From: an uncultured Rhodospirillales bacterium | Lineage (GTDB): Bacteria; Pseudomonadota; Alphaproteobacteria; Acetobacterales; Acetobacteraceae | Direction of reading: 5' to 3' | Assembly: GCA_903904805.1 (NCBI GenBank) | Contig: CAIVDX010000406.1 | Coordinates: 1 to 13,676 of the forward strand | Length of the DNA stretch: 13,676 bases | In this document: positions 1 to 7,403 of the stretch, in pieces | Layout of the letters: the number at the start of each line of letters is the position of its first letter | Numbering within the stretch: position 1 is the first letter of the stretch | The notes under the pieces: generated by a model | What the model saw: the letters and a program-made list of their open reading frames with translations, nothing else | The model's database searches: none | What the model was told of the DNA's origin: nothing | Made by a program: the position numbers and the translations under genes

Positions 1-1
1 C

Positions 2-577
2 ACCGCCGGGCCCGAGCTTGCGCGCATGACCACCGACACCTGGGTGGGCATGGGCTACTCGAACCTGATGTCGCTGTTCATCATCATCGCCACCGCCGCC
101 ACGCTGCACGCCTCGGGCATCACCGACATCAACACCTCGGCCGAGGCCGCCGAGGCCCTCCGCCCGATCGCCGGCGAATTCACCTTTGCCCTGTTCGCCT
201 GCGGCATCATCGGCACCGGCCTGCTTGCGGTGCCAATCCTCGCCGGCTCCGGCGCCTATGCGGTGTGCGAGTGCTTCGACTGGACCGCCGGTCTCGACCA
301 CAAATTGCGCGACGCCCGCGCCTTCTACGGGGTGATCGCGGTCTCCACCCTTGTCGGCCTGGCCCTGAATTTCGTCGGCATCGACCCGATCAAGGCGCTC
401 TACTGGTCGGCCGTGCTGAACGGCGTGCTGGCCGCACCCTTGATGGTGACGATGCTGCTGATCGCGAGCAATCCGAAGGTGATGGGATCACTGACATTGC
501 CAACTCCCCTCAAGATCATCGGATGGGTGGCAGCTTCTGTCATGGCTGTTGCGAGTGTGCTTTTTCTGGTCTTGTGA
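2..577 (+). CDS. NRAMP-family divalent metal transporter, C-terminal part (5' end outside window)
   Basis: The reading frame is open from base 2 to the TGA at 575-577. The ATG at base 26 is therefore an internal methionine, and the true start lies upstream of the window. The 191 visible residues are mostly hydrophobic and form about five membrane segments joined by short polar loops. Segments such as FIIIATAATLHASGI, a GIIGTGLLAVPILAGSGAY helix, the ALNFVGIDPIKALYWSAVLNG stretch and a tail after ASNPKVMG resemble the last helices of bacterial NRAMP (MntH-like) proton-coupled Mn2+/Fe2+ transporters. The metal-binding helices 1 and 6 are not in view, so substrate cannot be judged. It is an inner-membrane protein by family. 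It converges on bioA, with a palindromic element in the 59-bp gap. Family assignment is fairly sure; exact subfamily is not. Confidence 0.8.
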   Translation, partial: TAGPELARMTTDTWVGMGYSNLMSLFIIIATAATLHASGITDINTSAEAAEALRPIAGEFTFALFACGIIGTGLLAVPILAGSGAYAVCECFDWTAGLDHKLRDARAFYGVIAVSTLVGLALNFVGIDPIKALYWSAVLNGVLAAPLMVTMLLIASNPKVMGSLTLPTPLKIIGWVAASVMAVASVLFLVL

Positions 578-584
578 GAAGGCT

Positions 585-630
585 GTTCTTTTTTGAAAAC
601 AAGAACCAATAAGTTTTGAACTTTTGGTGC
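585..630. repeat. Palindromic element copy 1 / likely bidirectional terminator
   Basis: A 6-bp stem, GTTCTT (585-590) and AAGAAC (601-606), encloses a 10-nt loop. It is followed by an arm reading CCAATAAGTTTTGAAC and then TTTTGGTGC. It matches the right half of the large palindrome at 9892-9940 almost base for base. It fills the gap between two converging genes (NRAMP and bioA), as expected of a two-way terminator. Termination itself is inferred. Confidence 0.6.
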
Positions 631-636
631 CGTGAA

Positions 637-1887
637 CTACCAACGGCGTTCGCGCAATAGGCTGACAATAGCGGCGGTCAGCTCATCGAGATCATCATCG
701 CCAATCGTCAGGGCTGGGGTGAGATAGACCACGTCGCCGATCGGACGGATCCATACGCCAGCATCAACAAATGCACGTCGCAGGCCGGCCAGATCATCGA
801 TCCGATCCAGCTGCACCACGCCAATCGCGCCCATCACCCGCACATCCAGCACGCCCCTGAGATCGCGGCATGGCGCCAGACCTGCCGCCATGCGGCTCTC
901 AATCCGGCAGGCCTGACCAAGCCGATCCTCTCGCGCGAAGAGGTCCAGCGACGCCAACGCCGCTGCACATGCCAAGGGATTTGCCATGAAGGTCGGTCCG
1001 TGCATCAACGCGTCAGCCGGATCATCTGAACAGAAAGGCGCGAAGACTGCATCAGACACCACACAGACGGACAGCGCCATCGTGCCCCCGGTAAGGGCCT
1101 TTGAGAGGGTGAGAATATCCGGCACCACGCCGGCGCGATCGAGCGCGAACATCGCGCCGGTACGCCCAAAGCCGGTGAATATCTCATCAAAGATCAATGG
1201 CACACCAAGAGAGTCCGCCGCCACGCGCAGCCATTGCAGCACCTCGGGCGCGTGAAACCGCATCCCCGCGGCGCCCTGCACCAGCGGCTCCACCAGGATC
1301 GCGGCAATAGACTCCTCATGTTCATCGACCACGCGGGCGAATTCGGTGATCGCGGCCTCGTCGATCGGCAACGGCGCACGGGGATGTTTCGCGAGTAAAC
1401 CAGCAAACCGCTGATGCATTCCCGTCCCGGCCGGGGAGACGGCCATCGTGGCGAAACTGTCGCCGTGATAACCGCCCTCGAAATGCAGGATCTTGGTCCG
1501 GCCGGTAACGCCCTGATTGATGAAGCTCTGCACGGCAATCTTCATCGCCACCTCGACCGCGATCGAGCCGGATTCGGCGAAGAACACGCGGTTCAGCGAG
1601 GGGGGCAGCAGATTGGTCAGGCGCGTTGCCAGCCGCATCGCCGGTGGATGCACCAGGCCGCCGAACATCACGTGCGGCATCTCATCCAGTTGCGCGCGAA
1701 CGGCCGCGGCGATCGCCGGATGGTTATAGCCGTGGCAGGCCGTCCACCAGCTGGCGATGCCGTCGATCAGCCAGCGTCCATCCTCCAGCTGAATGCGGCA
1801 GCCATCGGTGCGCACAGCCACCGGAGGCGGAGCGGCAGTGTGCATCTGGGTGTAGGGCAGCCACAGATGCTCAAGCCCGTTGGTCAC
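637..1887 (-). CDS. bioA: Adenosylmethionine-8-amino-7-oxononanoate aminotransferase (BioA)
   Basis: PLP-dependent class III aminotransferase that converts 7-keto-8-aminopelargonate to 7,8-diaminopelargonate using S-adenosylmethionine as amino donor; third step of late biotin synthesis, cytosolic. The frame is open to 2004, but I place the start at the GTG at 1885-1887. There the protein begins (M)TNGLEHLWLPYTQM, which matches BioA N-termini, gives 416 residues (normal length) and overlaps the bioB stop by 4 nt (GTGA). Upstream residues would be a bioB shadow. Visible BioA hallmarks: PYTQM near 11-15, SWW at 46-48, GGYHG at 138-142, the cofactor Asp in FDEIFTGFGRTG (D234), the PLP lysine in LSKALTGG (K263) and HGPTFMANPLACAAA at 296-310. 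It is the second gene after bioB and probably translationally coupled to it. Confidence 0.95.
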   Translation of the reverse strand: MTNGLEHLWLPYTQMHTAAPPPVAVRTDGCRIQLEDGRWLIDGIASWWTACHGYNHPAIAAAVRAQLDEMPHVMFGGLVHPPAMRLATRLTNLLPPSLNRVFFAESGSIAVEVAMKIAVQSFINQGVTGRTKILHFEGGYHGDSFATMAVSPAGTGMHQRFAGLLAKHPRAPLPIDEAAITEFARVVDEHEESIAAILVEPLVQGAAGMRFHAPEVLQWLRVAADSLGVPLIFDEIFTGFGRTGAMFALDRAGVVPDILTLSKALTGGTMALSVCVVSDAVFAPFCSDDPADALMHGPTFMANPLACAAALASLDLFAREDRLGQACRIESRMAAGLAPCRDLRGVLDVRVMGAIGVVQLDRIDDLAGLRRAFVDAGVWIRPIGDVVYLTPALTIGDDDLDELTAAIVSLLRERRW

Positions 1888-2855
1888 TGGATCGGCACCA
1901 TCCCCAGGCGCGCAAGCAAAGCGGCGTCGCGCGGCGGCGCGACATTGCTGGTGGTGAGCAGGCGCTCGCCGGCAAAGATCGAGTTCGCACCAGCGATGAA
2001 GCACAGTGCCTGGGTCGCGTCATCCATCGCCTCGCGCCCGGCCGACAGGCGCACATAGCTTGCCGGCATGGTGATGCGCGCGGCGGCGATCACCCGCACG
2101 AAGTCGATCGGGTCGAGTGCGGCCGCATCCGCGAGCGGTGTGCCCACCACCCGCACCAGCGCGTTGATCGGCACGCTTTCAGGATGAGTCGGCAGAGTGG
2201 CAAGGCTTGCGATCAGCCCGGCGCGGCCATCGGCATCCTCACCCATGCCAACGATGCCGCCACAACAAACCGCGATGCCGGCATCGCGCACATGGCCGAG
2301 GGTTTCCAGACGATCCTGATAGGTTCTGGTGGAAATGATGTTACCGTAGAGCTCCGGCGCGGTGTCGAGATTGTGGTTGTAGTAATCAAGCCCGGCATCG
2401 CGCAGCGTATGGGCCTGCCGGTCGGTCAGCATGCCCAGTGTGACGCAGCTTTCCAGGCCGAGATCGCGCACGCCGGCGATCATCGCCGCAACCCGCTCGA
2501 TGTCACGGTCCTTCGGTGACCGCCAGGCGGCCCCCATGCAGAAGCGGCTGGCACCACCCTCCTTGGCGGCGCGCGCGGCGGCGAGCACCTCATCGAGATC
2601 CATCAGGCGGCTCGCCTCAACACCCGTCTCGTAAGAGATGCTCTGCGGGCAATAGGCGCAATCCTCCGGGCAGCCGCCGGTCTTGATGGAGAGCAGCGTG
2701 GCGACCTGCACCTTGGTCGGGTCATGCCAGGCGCGATGCACGCCCTGCGCGCGCCAGATCAGCTCGGGGAATGGCAGCGCCATCAAGGCAGCGACCTCCG
2801 CGCGGGTCCAGTCGAAGCGCGGCGGGGCTTTGGTGGCGACGGGGGCGTCCAGCAT
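1884..2855 (-). CDS. bioB: Biotin synthase (BioB), radical SAM
   Basis: Radical-SAM enzyme that inserts sulfur into dethiobiotin to make biotin; cytosolic last step of the pathway. At 323 residues it aligns throughout with E. coli BioB at an offset of +9. The SAM [4Fe-4S] cysteines are C62, C66 and C69 (CPEDCAYC). The expected [2Fe-2S] ligands are present as C106, C137, C197 and R269 (YVRLSAGR). NHNLDTAPELYGNI and ESVPINALV are also typical. The frame runs 12 codons further to a TTG at 2891. I prefer the ATG at 2853-2855 because AGGA lies 7 nt upstream, and the longer start has no good ribosome site. It is first in a leftward bioB-bioA unit and divergent from bioF. A nearby Mrp/ApbC ATPase may help supply its clusters (inference). 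Confidence 0.97.
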   Translation of the reverse strand: MLDAPVATKAPPRFDWTRAEVAALMALPFPELIWRAQGVHRAWHDPTKVQVATLLSIKTGGCPEDCAYCPQSISYETGVEASRLMDLDEVLAAARAAKEGGASRFCMGAAWRSPKDRDIERVAAMIAGVRDLGLESCVTLGMLTDRQAHTLRDAGLDYYNHNLDTAPELYGNIISTRTYQDRLETLGHVRDAGIAVCCGGIVGMGEDADGRAGLIASLATLPTHPESVPINALVRVVGTPLADAAALDPIDFVRVIAAARITMPASYVRLSAGREAMDDATQALCFIAGANSIFAGERLLTTSNVAPPRDAALLARLGMVPIQ

Positions 2856-2920
2856 CGGGCAATCCTGTGTTTGATTCGGGCCTGTGTTCAATCCGGTCTG
2901 TTGGCCTTAATAGTCCTGCC
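2856..2920. promoter_or_regulatory. Divergent bioB / bioF control region
   Basis: This 65-bp spacer lies between two outward-facing biotin units and is poorer in GC than its surroundings. It holds a direct repeat, CCTGTGTTTGA at 2864-2874 and CCTGTGTTCAA at 2881-2891 (first 8 bases identical, 17 nt start to start). It also holds an AT-rich hexamer, TTAATA at 2907-2912 (TATTAA on the minus strand), that could serve as a -10 in either direction. For bioF, transcription from it would begin almost at the ATG at 2921. No ribosome site precedes that ATG, so a leaderless bioF message is possible. I do not see the TTATNNATAA-type BioR box known from other alphaproteobacteria, nor a clear BirA operator. 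Promoter positions are guesses. Confidence 0.45.
2863..2866 (-). promoter_or_regulatory. Ribosome binding site deciding the bioB start
   Basis: On the minus strand AGGA sits 7 nt before the ATG at 2855. This supports that start over the in-frame TTG at 2891. Confidence 0.5.
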
Positions 2921-4063
2921 ATGCAGTCACTGGAAGCCTTCGCCACCGCGCGCCTGGCCGATCTGGAGCGCCGCGCCATCCGCCGCCGCCTGGTGGAGAG
3001 CCCGCGCACCGATGCCATCCACATCACGCGTGGCGGGCGCGATCTGATCAGCTTCTGCTGCAATGACTATCTCAATCTTTCGCACCATCCGAGGGTGATC
3101 GCGGCGTCCATCGAGGCCACGCGTGCGCATGGCGTAGGCGCCGGTGCCTCGCGGTTGGTGACCGGCAATCATCCCCTGTTCGCCGGGCTGGAGGCGCGGC
3201 TGGCGCGGCTGAAGGGCACCGAAGATTGCGTTGTGTTCGGCTCCGGCTATCTCGCGAATATCGGCATCATCCCTACGCTCGCCGGCCACGGTGACCTGTT
3301 GCTGATCGACGAGTTGGCGCATGCCTGCATCTGGGCGGGCGGGCAATTGTCGGCAGCCACGATGCATCGCTTCCGGCACAATGATGTTGGCCATCTTGCG
3401 GAACTGCTGGCCACACATCGCGCCGCACATGGGCGGGCGCTGATCCTCACCGACGGTGTGTTCTCGATGGATGGCGATCTTGCGCCGCTGGGCGAGATCG
3501 CTTCATTGGCCGAGGCACATGATGCCTGGCTGATGAGCGATGATGCCCATGGTGTGGGTGTGCTGGCGGATGGGCGCGGCAGCTCGCATCTGCCAGGTGC
3601 CGGCCGGGTGCCGTTGCAGATGGGCACCTTGTCAAAAGCCATTGGTGGCTACGGTGGATATCTGTGTGCGTCGCATGCTGTGGTGGAGGTGATGCGCACG
3701 CGGGCGCGGTCATTCGTTTACTCGACAGGCTTGCCGCCCGGCGTGGTGGCGGCGGCATCCGCGGCGTTGGATATCATTGCCACCGATCCGGTGGTGTGCG
3801 CCCGACCGGTGAAGTTGGCCCAATTATTCACACAACTCTGCGAGCTTCCGGTGGCGGCAAGTCCGATCGTGCCGCTGATTCTGGGAGAGTCGGAGGCAGC
3901 CTTGGCAGCGTCGGCTGATCTGGCGGAGGCGGGCTATCTGGTCGCGGCGATCCGTCCGCCAACCGTGCCGGCCGGCACCGCGCGGCTGCGCTTCACCTTC
4001 ACGGCGGGGCACAGCGAGGCGCAAGTGCGCGCGCTCGCCGAGGCGGTGCGCGGCTTGCGCTGA
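2921..4063 (+). CDS. bioF: 8-amino-7-oxononanoate synthase (BioF)
   Basis: PLP-dependent alpha-oxoamine synthase that condenses a pimeloyl thioester with L-alanine to give 7-keto-8-aminopelargonate, releasing CO2; first of the four late biotin steps. The frame is open upstream to 2771. The protein that fits the family begins at the ATG at 2921 (MQSLEAFATARLADL) and has 380 residues, a normal BioF length. Motifs: FCCNDYLNLSHHP at 45-57, GVGAGASRLVTGNH at 71-84, the DDAHG cofactor motif (D208, H210), the PLP lysine in GTLSKAIGG (K239) and IRPPTVPAGTARLR at 344-357. No Shine-Dalgarno is visible. It overlaps bioD by one base (TGATG), so the pair is probably co-translated. Codon choice in bioF-bioD looks somewhat less GC-biased than in hflKC-degP (impression, not computed). 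Confidence 0.96.
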   Translation: MQSLEAFATARLADLERRAIRRRLVESPRTDAIHITRGGRDLISFCCNDYLNLSHHPRVIAASIEATRAHGVGAGASRLVTGNHPLFAGLEARLARLKGTEDCVVFGSGYLANIGIIPTLAGHGDLLLIDELAHACIWAGGQLSAATMHRFRHNDVGHLAELLATHRAAHGRALILTDGVFSMDGDLAPLGEIASLAEAHDAWLMSDDAHGVGVLADGRGSSHLPGAGRVPLQMGTLSKAIGGYGGYLCASHAVVEVMRTRARSFVYSTGLPPGVVAAASAALDIIATDPVVCARPVKLAQLFTQLCELPVAASPIVPLILGESEAALAASADLAEAGYLVAAIRPPTVPAGTARLRFTFTAGHSEAQVRALAEAVRGLR

Positions 4064-4680
4064 TGCGGTTGTTCGTCACCGGAACGGGTACTGATATCGG
4101 GAAAACCTATGTCTCCTGCGGGATGCTTCGACAGCGGCCAATTCGGGCGTTGAAGCCGGTGATGAGCGGGTACGATCCGGCGCGGGCGGCTGAGAGCGAT
4201 GCCGGGCGTTTGCTGACAGCACAGGGGAGTGCGCCCAGCGCGGACGCCGTCGCGGCGATGTCACCCTGGCGGTTCTCCGCCCCCTTGTCGCCGGACATGG
4301 CAGCGCGGCACGAGGGGCGGGCGATTGATTTCGATGCGCTCGTCGATTTCTGCAAATCGGCCGGTCCGGCGCTGATCGAGGGCGTGGGCGGTGTGATGGT
4401 GCCGCTGGACGATCGGCACACCGTACTGGATTGGATCGCGGCGCTGGATATTCCGGTTTTGCTTGTCTGCGGCAGCTATCTTGGCGCCTTAAGTCACACG
4501 CTGACAGCGCTGCGTTGTCTGCGGGTGGCGGCGATCGCGGTGAATGAGACCGCATTTTCCCCCGTCGACATCTTCGAGACCGCCGCCGTGTTGGCACGGT
4601 TCAGCGACGCCCCAATCCACATCGTGCGGCGAGGCGCCACAGACTTCGCATCGCTGTCCACGTTGCTCGGTGCGGAATAA
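4063..4680 (+). CDS. bioD: ATP-dependent dethiobiotin synthetase (BioD)
   Basis: Closes the ureido ring of dethiobiotin from 7,8-diaminopelargonate, CO2 and ATP; the step between BioA and BioB. The 205-residue protein starts with a deviant Walker A, VTGTGTDIGKT (residues 5-15, K14), followed by the substrate lysine in LKPVMSG (K31) and the acidic EGVGGVMVPL motif (E106), the classic BioD set. It is slightly short for the family (E. coli about 225), mainly through a compact C-terminal half, but no core motif is missing. Its ATG overlaps the bioF stop by one base. It converges on apbC, with a palindromic element in the 53-bp gap. Confidence 0.94.
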   Translation: MRLFVTGTGTDIGKTYVSCGMLRQRPIRALKPVMSGYDPARAAESDAGRLLTAQGSAPSADAVAAMSPWRFSAPLSPDMAARHEGRAIDFDALVDFCKSAGPALIEGVGGVMVPLDDRHTVLDWIAALDIPVLLVCGSYLGALSHTLTALRCLRVAAIAVNETAFSPVDIFETAAVLARFSDAPIHIVRRGATDFASLSTLLGAE

Positions 4681-4692
4681 GTGCCGCAGTCA

Positions 4693-4724
4693 CAAAAGTT
4701 CCCTGCGTCATTCTTCAAAAAGAA
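4693..4724. repeat. Palindromic element copy 2 / possible bidirectional terminator
   Basis: CAAAAGTTC at 4693-4701 and TTCTTCAAAAAGAA at 4711-4724 align with the left half of the palindrome at 9854-9891. The core TTCTT-CAAA-AAGAA can form a 5-bp hairpin. It lies between the converging bioD and apbC stops. It is more decayed than the other copies, so its terminator strength is doubtful. Confidence 0.45.
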
Positions 4725-4733
4725 ACCCGTGCT

Positions 4734-5825
4734 TCAACTGATCTTGATGACCGGCCCCTTGGGCGTGGCAGCCCGCTCCAGCTTGGCCAAAACCCGCGCC
4801 GCCAGCGCGGCATAGGCCTTGCCCGCCACGCTCTCCGGCTCGCTCGCGGCGATCGGGGTGCCGGCGTCGGCGTTGGTGCGGATGTCAAGCAGCAGGGGCA
4901 CTTCGCCGAGGAAGTCCACGCCCATGCGGGCGGCCTCGGCCTGGGCGCCGCCATGGCCGAACAGGTTGGTCTGGTGGCCGCAGTTCGGGCAGCAGAAGAA
5001 GCTCATGTTCTCCACCACGCCGAGCACCGGCACGCGGGTCTTTTCGAACATCGCCACGCCGCGGCGGGCGTCGGCCAGCGCGATGTCCTGCGGGGTGGAG
5101 ACGATCACGGCACCTGCGAGGTTCACGCGCTGGGCGATGGTGAGCTGCGCGTCGCCGGTGCCGGGCGGCATGTCGATCACCAGGATGTCGAGCTTGCCCC
5201 AGGCGACCTGGCCCATCAGCTGTTCGAGCGCGCCCATCACCATCGGGCCGCGCCAGATCATCGCCTGCTTCGGATCGACCAGGAAGCCGATCGACATGGC
5301 GGACAGGCCCCAGGCCTTCAGCGGGATCAGCTCGCCGTTCACCACGTCCGGCTTGCGATCGAGGCCGAGCATGGTTGGCAGGCTGGGGCCGAACACATCG
5401 GCGTCCAGCAGGCCCACTTTCTGCCCACTCTTGGCGAGAGCGACCGCGAGATTCACCGCCGTGGTGGATTTGCCCACTCCTCCCTTGCCCGAGGCGACGG
5501 CGATCACGTGAGTCACGCTGCCGAGCAGCAGCTTGCGATCGGGCTGGGCGGGCTGCGCAGGGGCGGCGGGGGCAGAACGATGCGCGGTGAGCACCACGGC
5601 GGCATTGCGCACCCCGGGTGCGGCAGCGAGTGCGGCCTGGGCGGCAGCGCGGACATGCTCCATCTCGCTGGCGCTGTCGCGGTTGGCCAGCAGGCTGGCC
5701 TGCACCAGACCGTCGCGCTGCTGCAGCCCGTCGACCAGACCGGCCGAGACGATATCTTGCCCACTGGCGGGATCGCGCACGGCGCGCAGCACATTCATCA
5801 GTCGCTCGGTCTCGGGATCGCTCAT
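4734..5825 (-). CDS. apbC: Mrp/ApbC-type Fe-S cluster carrier ATPase
   Basis: P-loop ATPase of the Mrp/NBP35 family, which carries and transfers Fe-S clusters in the cytosol, working as a dimer. Two domains are seen: an N-terminal MIP18/DUF59-like domain (about 1-80) starting MSDPETERLMNVLRAVRDPA, an Ala/Pro linker (about 84-95), then the MinD/ParA-like ATPase (about 104-345). The ATPase has Walker A GKGGVGKST at 113-121, LLDADVFGPSLP at 139-150, the IDMPPGTGD Walker B region at 217-225 and the cluster-binding CPNC (C279, C282) inside ENMSFFCCPNCGH. The frame opens at a TTG at 5834. I choose the ATG at 5825 (363 residues) because AGG stands 10 nt upstream and MSDP begins the domain naturally. 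It is divergent from hflK. The symbol could equally be mrp. Confidence 0.93.
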   Translation of the reverse strand: MSDPETERLMNVLRAVRDPASGQDIVSAGLVDGLQQRDGLVQASLLANRDSASEMEHVRAAAQAALAAAPGVRNAAVVLTAHRSAPAAPAQPAQPDRKLLLGSVTHVIAVASGKGGVGKSTTAVNLAVALAKSGQKVGLLDADVFGPSLPTMLGLDRKPDVVNGELIPLKAWGLSAMSIGFLVDPKQAMIWRGPMVMGALEQLMGQVAWGKLDILVIDMPPGTGDAQLTIAQRVNLAGAVIVSTPQDIALADARRGVAMFEKTRVPVLGVVENMSFFCCPNCGHQTNLFGHGGAQAEAARMGVDFLGEVPLLLDIRTNADAGTPIAASEPESVAGKAYAALAARVLAKLERAATPKGPVIKIS

Positions 5826-5851
5826 CGCTTGCAAACCTGTTCTGCTGTATC

Positions 5852-5880
5852 AATATCTGGGTGAGATGCTGGCGCGTCAC
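5852..5880 (-). promoter_or_regulatory. Candidate apbC promoter
   Basis: On the minus strand GTGACG (5875-5880) and GATATT (5852-5857) are separated by exactly 17 nt. Each matches 4 of 6 consensus bases of a housekeeping -35/-10. Transcription would start near 5845, about 20 nt before the apbC ATG. Spacing is good but the hexamers are weak. Confidence 0.3.
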
Positions 5881-5964
5881 ACCCCCAACCGCTCACCGGC
5901 CCATCACGTTCGTTGGACAGATCATGGGGGCGGCTGTATGGCGCAAGCCCGGCGCGCCGCCAAA

Positions 5965-5996
5965 TCTGGTGATCGCACCATCTGGTGATCGCACCC
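5965..5996. repeat. Tandem 16-bp repeat with internal dyad upstream of hflK
   Basis: TCTGGTGATCGCACCA (5965-5980) is repeated head to tail as TCTGGTGATCGCACCC (5981-5996), 15 of 16 bases identical. Each unit contains the dyad GGTG-ATCG-CACC. It lies about 45 bp before the hflK start in the 216-bp spacer between the divergent apbC and hflK genes, a fitting place for a pair of regulator sites. No bound protein is known to me. A chance local duplication is also possible. Confidence 0.6.
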
Positions 5997-6041
5997 AATG
6001 AGACGATCCGCGAACACGCCCTCTCAGGAGCCTAAGCGCGC

Positions 6042-7403
6042 ATGCCCTGGACGACCAACGGCGGCCCCCACAGCGGCCCGCTCGCTTTTCCGAACAACCC
6101 GTGGGGCAACCCGCCACCGCCTGGCAATGGCGGTGGGCCACGCACACCGCCGCCAGCCGGTGAGGGGCGCGGGCCGGGCAATGGCGGGCGCGGCCCCGGT
6201 GGCGGTTGGCCGCCCGGTGGCGGCGGCGGCCAGCAGGGCCCTGATCTGGATGCGCTGATCGCCGCCGCGCAGGCATGGCTGCGCAAGCTGCTTCCCCCGG
6301 CAGGCGGCTCCGGCGGCGGGTTCGGTGGCGGCTTTGGCGGCGGTTCCTCCGGCGGCGGTCGGTTCGGCGCGCTGTTCAATGGCGGCAATGGGCGACTGCT
6401 CGGCCTGGGCGCGCTGGCGCTGGTGGCGCTCTGGCTCGCCACCGGCATCTATCGTGTGCAGCCTGACGAGCTTGGCGTGGTGTTGCGCTTCGGCGCCTTC
6501 ACCCGCGCCACCCCGCCAGGGTTGAATTATCATCTGCCCTGGCCGATCGAGCAGGTCGCGCTGCCGGCCGTCACCCGCATCAACCGCACCGATGTGGGCT
6601 ACCGCTCGGACCAGTTCGTGCCCGGCACCGGCGCGTCACTTGACCCGAAAACACGCGAGATGCCGGCCGAGAGCCTGATGCTGACCGGCGATGAGAACAT
6701 CATCGACATCAATTTCGCGGTGTTCTGGAAGATCCGCGATGTCGGCGATTTCCTGTTCAACACGCGCAACCCCACGCTGACGGTGAAATCCGCCGCGGAG
6801 AGCGTGATGCGCGAGGTGATCGGCAGCACGCCGATTCAGCCCGCGCTCACCGAGGCGCGCGCACGCATCGAGACCGGCGTGCTGGCTCGCACCCAGGCAA
6901 TCCTGGATCAGTACAAGGCGGGCGTGGAAATTACCCAGGTGCAGCTGCAGCGCGTCGATCCGCCTGCGGCCGTGATCGACAGTTTCCGCGATGTGCAGCG
7001 GGCAAACACCGACGCCGACCGGCTGCGCAATGAGGCCGAGAGCTATCGCAACGACATCATCCCCCGCGCCCGCGGCGAGGCGGCACGGCTGGTGGCCGAA
7101 GCCGAAGGCGCCCGCCAGGCGGCGATCGCCGAGGCAACGGGCCAGGCGCAACGCTTCAACAGCGTGCTGACCGCCTATCAGGCGGCGAAGGATGTCACGC
7201 TGAAGCGGCTCTACATCGAATCGATGGAGGATCTGCTGTCGCACAACCCGGCCACCGTGGTGGACCCGAGCCTGCGCGGCATTCTGCCATTGCTGCCCAC
7301 CGGGCCGGTGCCGGTGGCCGCGGTCTCGCCGGATGCGCAGCAGCCGCCGCCGATGGCCCCGCCGCCGCCGCCCCAGCCGAGCCTTCGGAGCATCCCGCGA
7401 TGA
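6042..7403 (+). CDS. hflK: FtsH-associated SPFH protein HflK
   Basis: Inner-membrane SPFH/prohibitin protein that with HflC forms a large cage around the FtsH protease and tempers its activity. Its 453 residues show a Gly/Pro/Asn-rich N-terminal tail (1-115, with runs such as GGGFGGGFGGGSSGGG at 91-106), one membrane helix (about 118-137, LLGLGALALVALWLATGIY), then the SPFH domain from VQPDELGVVLRFG (139-151). That domain includes the HflK-type PGLNYHLPWPIEQV at 159-172. A charged, Ala/Glu-rich coiled stretch (about 320-385) and a Pro-rich tail (about 421-447) follow. AGGAG at 6026-6030 stands 11 nt before the ATG. It overlaps hflC by 4 nt (ATGA). The long glycine tail is typical of alphaproteobacterial HflK, though rich here. 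Confidence 0.95.
   Translation: MPWTTNGGPHSGPLAFPNNPWGNPPPPGNGGGPRTPPPAGEGRGPGNGGRGPGGGWPPGGGGGQQGPDLDALIAAAQAWLRKLLPPAGGSGGGFGGGFGGGSSGGGRFGALFNGGNGRLLGLGALALVALWLATGIYRVQPDELGVVLRFGAFTRATPPGLNYHLPWPIEQVALPAVTRINRTDVGYRSDQFVPGTGASLDPKTREMPAESLMLTGDENIIDINFAVFWKIRDVGDFLFNTRNPTLTVKSAAESVMREVIGSTPIQPALTEARARIETGVLARTQAILDQYKAGVEITQVQLQRVDPPAAVIDSFRDVQRANTDADRLRNEAESYRNDIIPRARGEAARLVAEAEGARQAAIAEATGQAQRFNSVLTAYQAAKDVTLKRLYIESMEDLLSHNPATVVDPSLRGILPLLPTGPVPVAAVSPDAQQPPPMAPPPPPQPSLRSIPR

Noticed and set aside
1888..2004. 39-codon N-terminal extension of bioA
   Set aside because: It lies wholly inside bioB in another frame. BioA homology begins at the GTG at 1887, overlapping the bioB stop.
1414..2519. 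Long plus-strand open frames opposite bioA and bioB
   Set aside because: They are rich in His, Arg and Gly in the way antisense frames of high-GC genes are. They overlap certain genes on the other strand and carry no recognisable domain.
4885..5880. Long minus-strand frame overlapping apbC and a plus-strand frame at 4953-5864
   Set aside because: Arg/Ala-rich and His/Gly-rich shadow translations of the clearly conserved apbC frame.
5868..5988. Small plus-strand open frame before hflK starting near 5868
   Set aside because: No ribosome site, no recognisable protein, and it runs through the tandem repeat. More likely a control region than a gene.
5852..6041. Heat-shock sigma-32 promoter for hflK
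   Set aside because: I looked for a CTTG...CCCAT-type promoter. CTTGCAA at 5827-5833 has no convincing partner at the right spacing and lies at the apbC start, so I do not call it.
6042..6400. Gly/Pro-rich start of hflK as a separate structural protein or assembly error
   Set aside because: It is in one frame with the HflK membrane helix and SPFH domain, has its own AGGAG site, and glycine-rich HflK tails are common in alphaproteobacteria.
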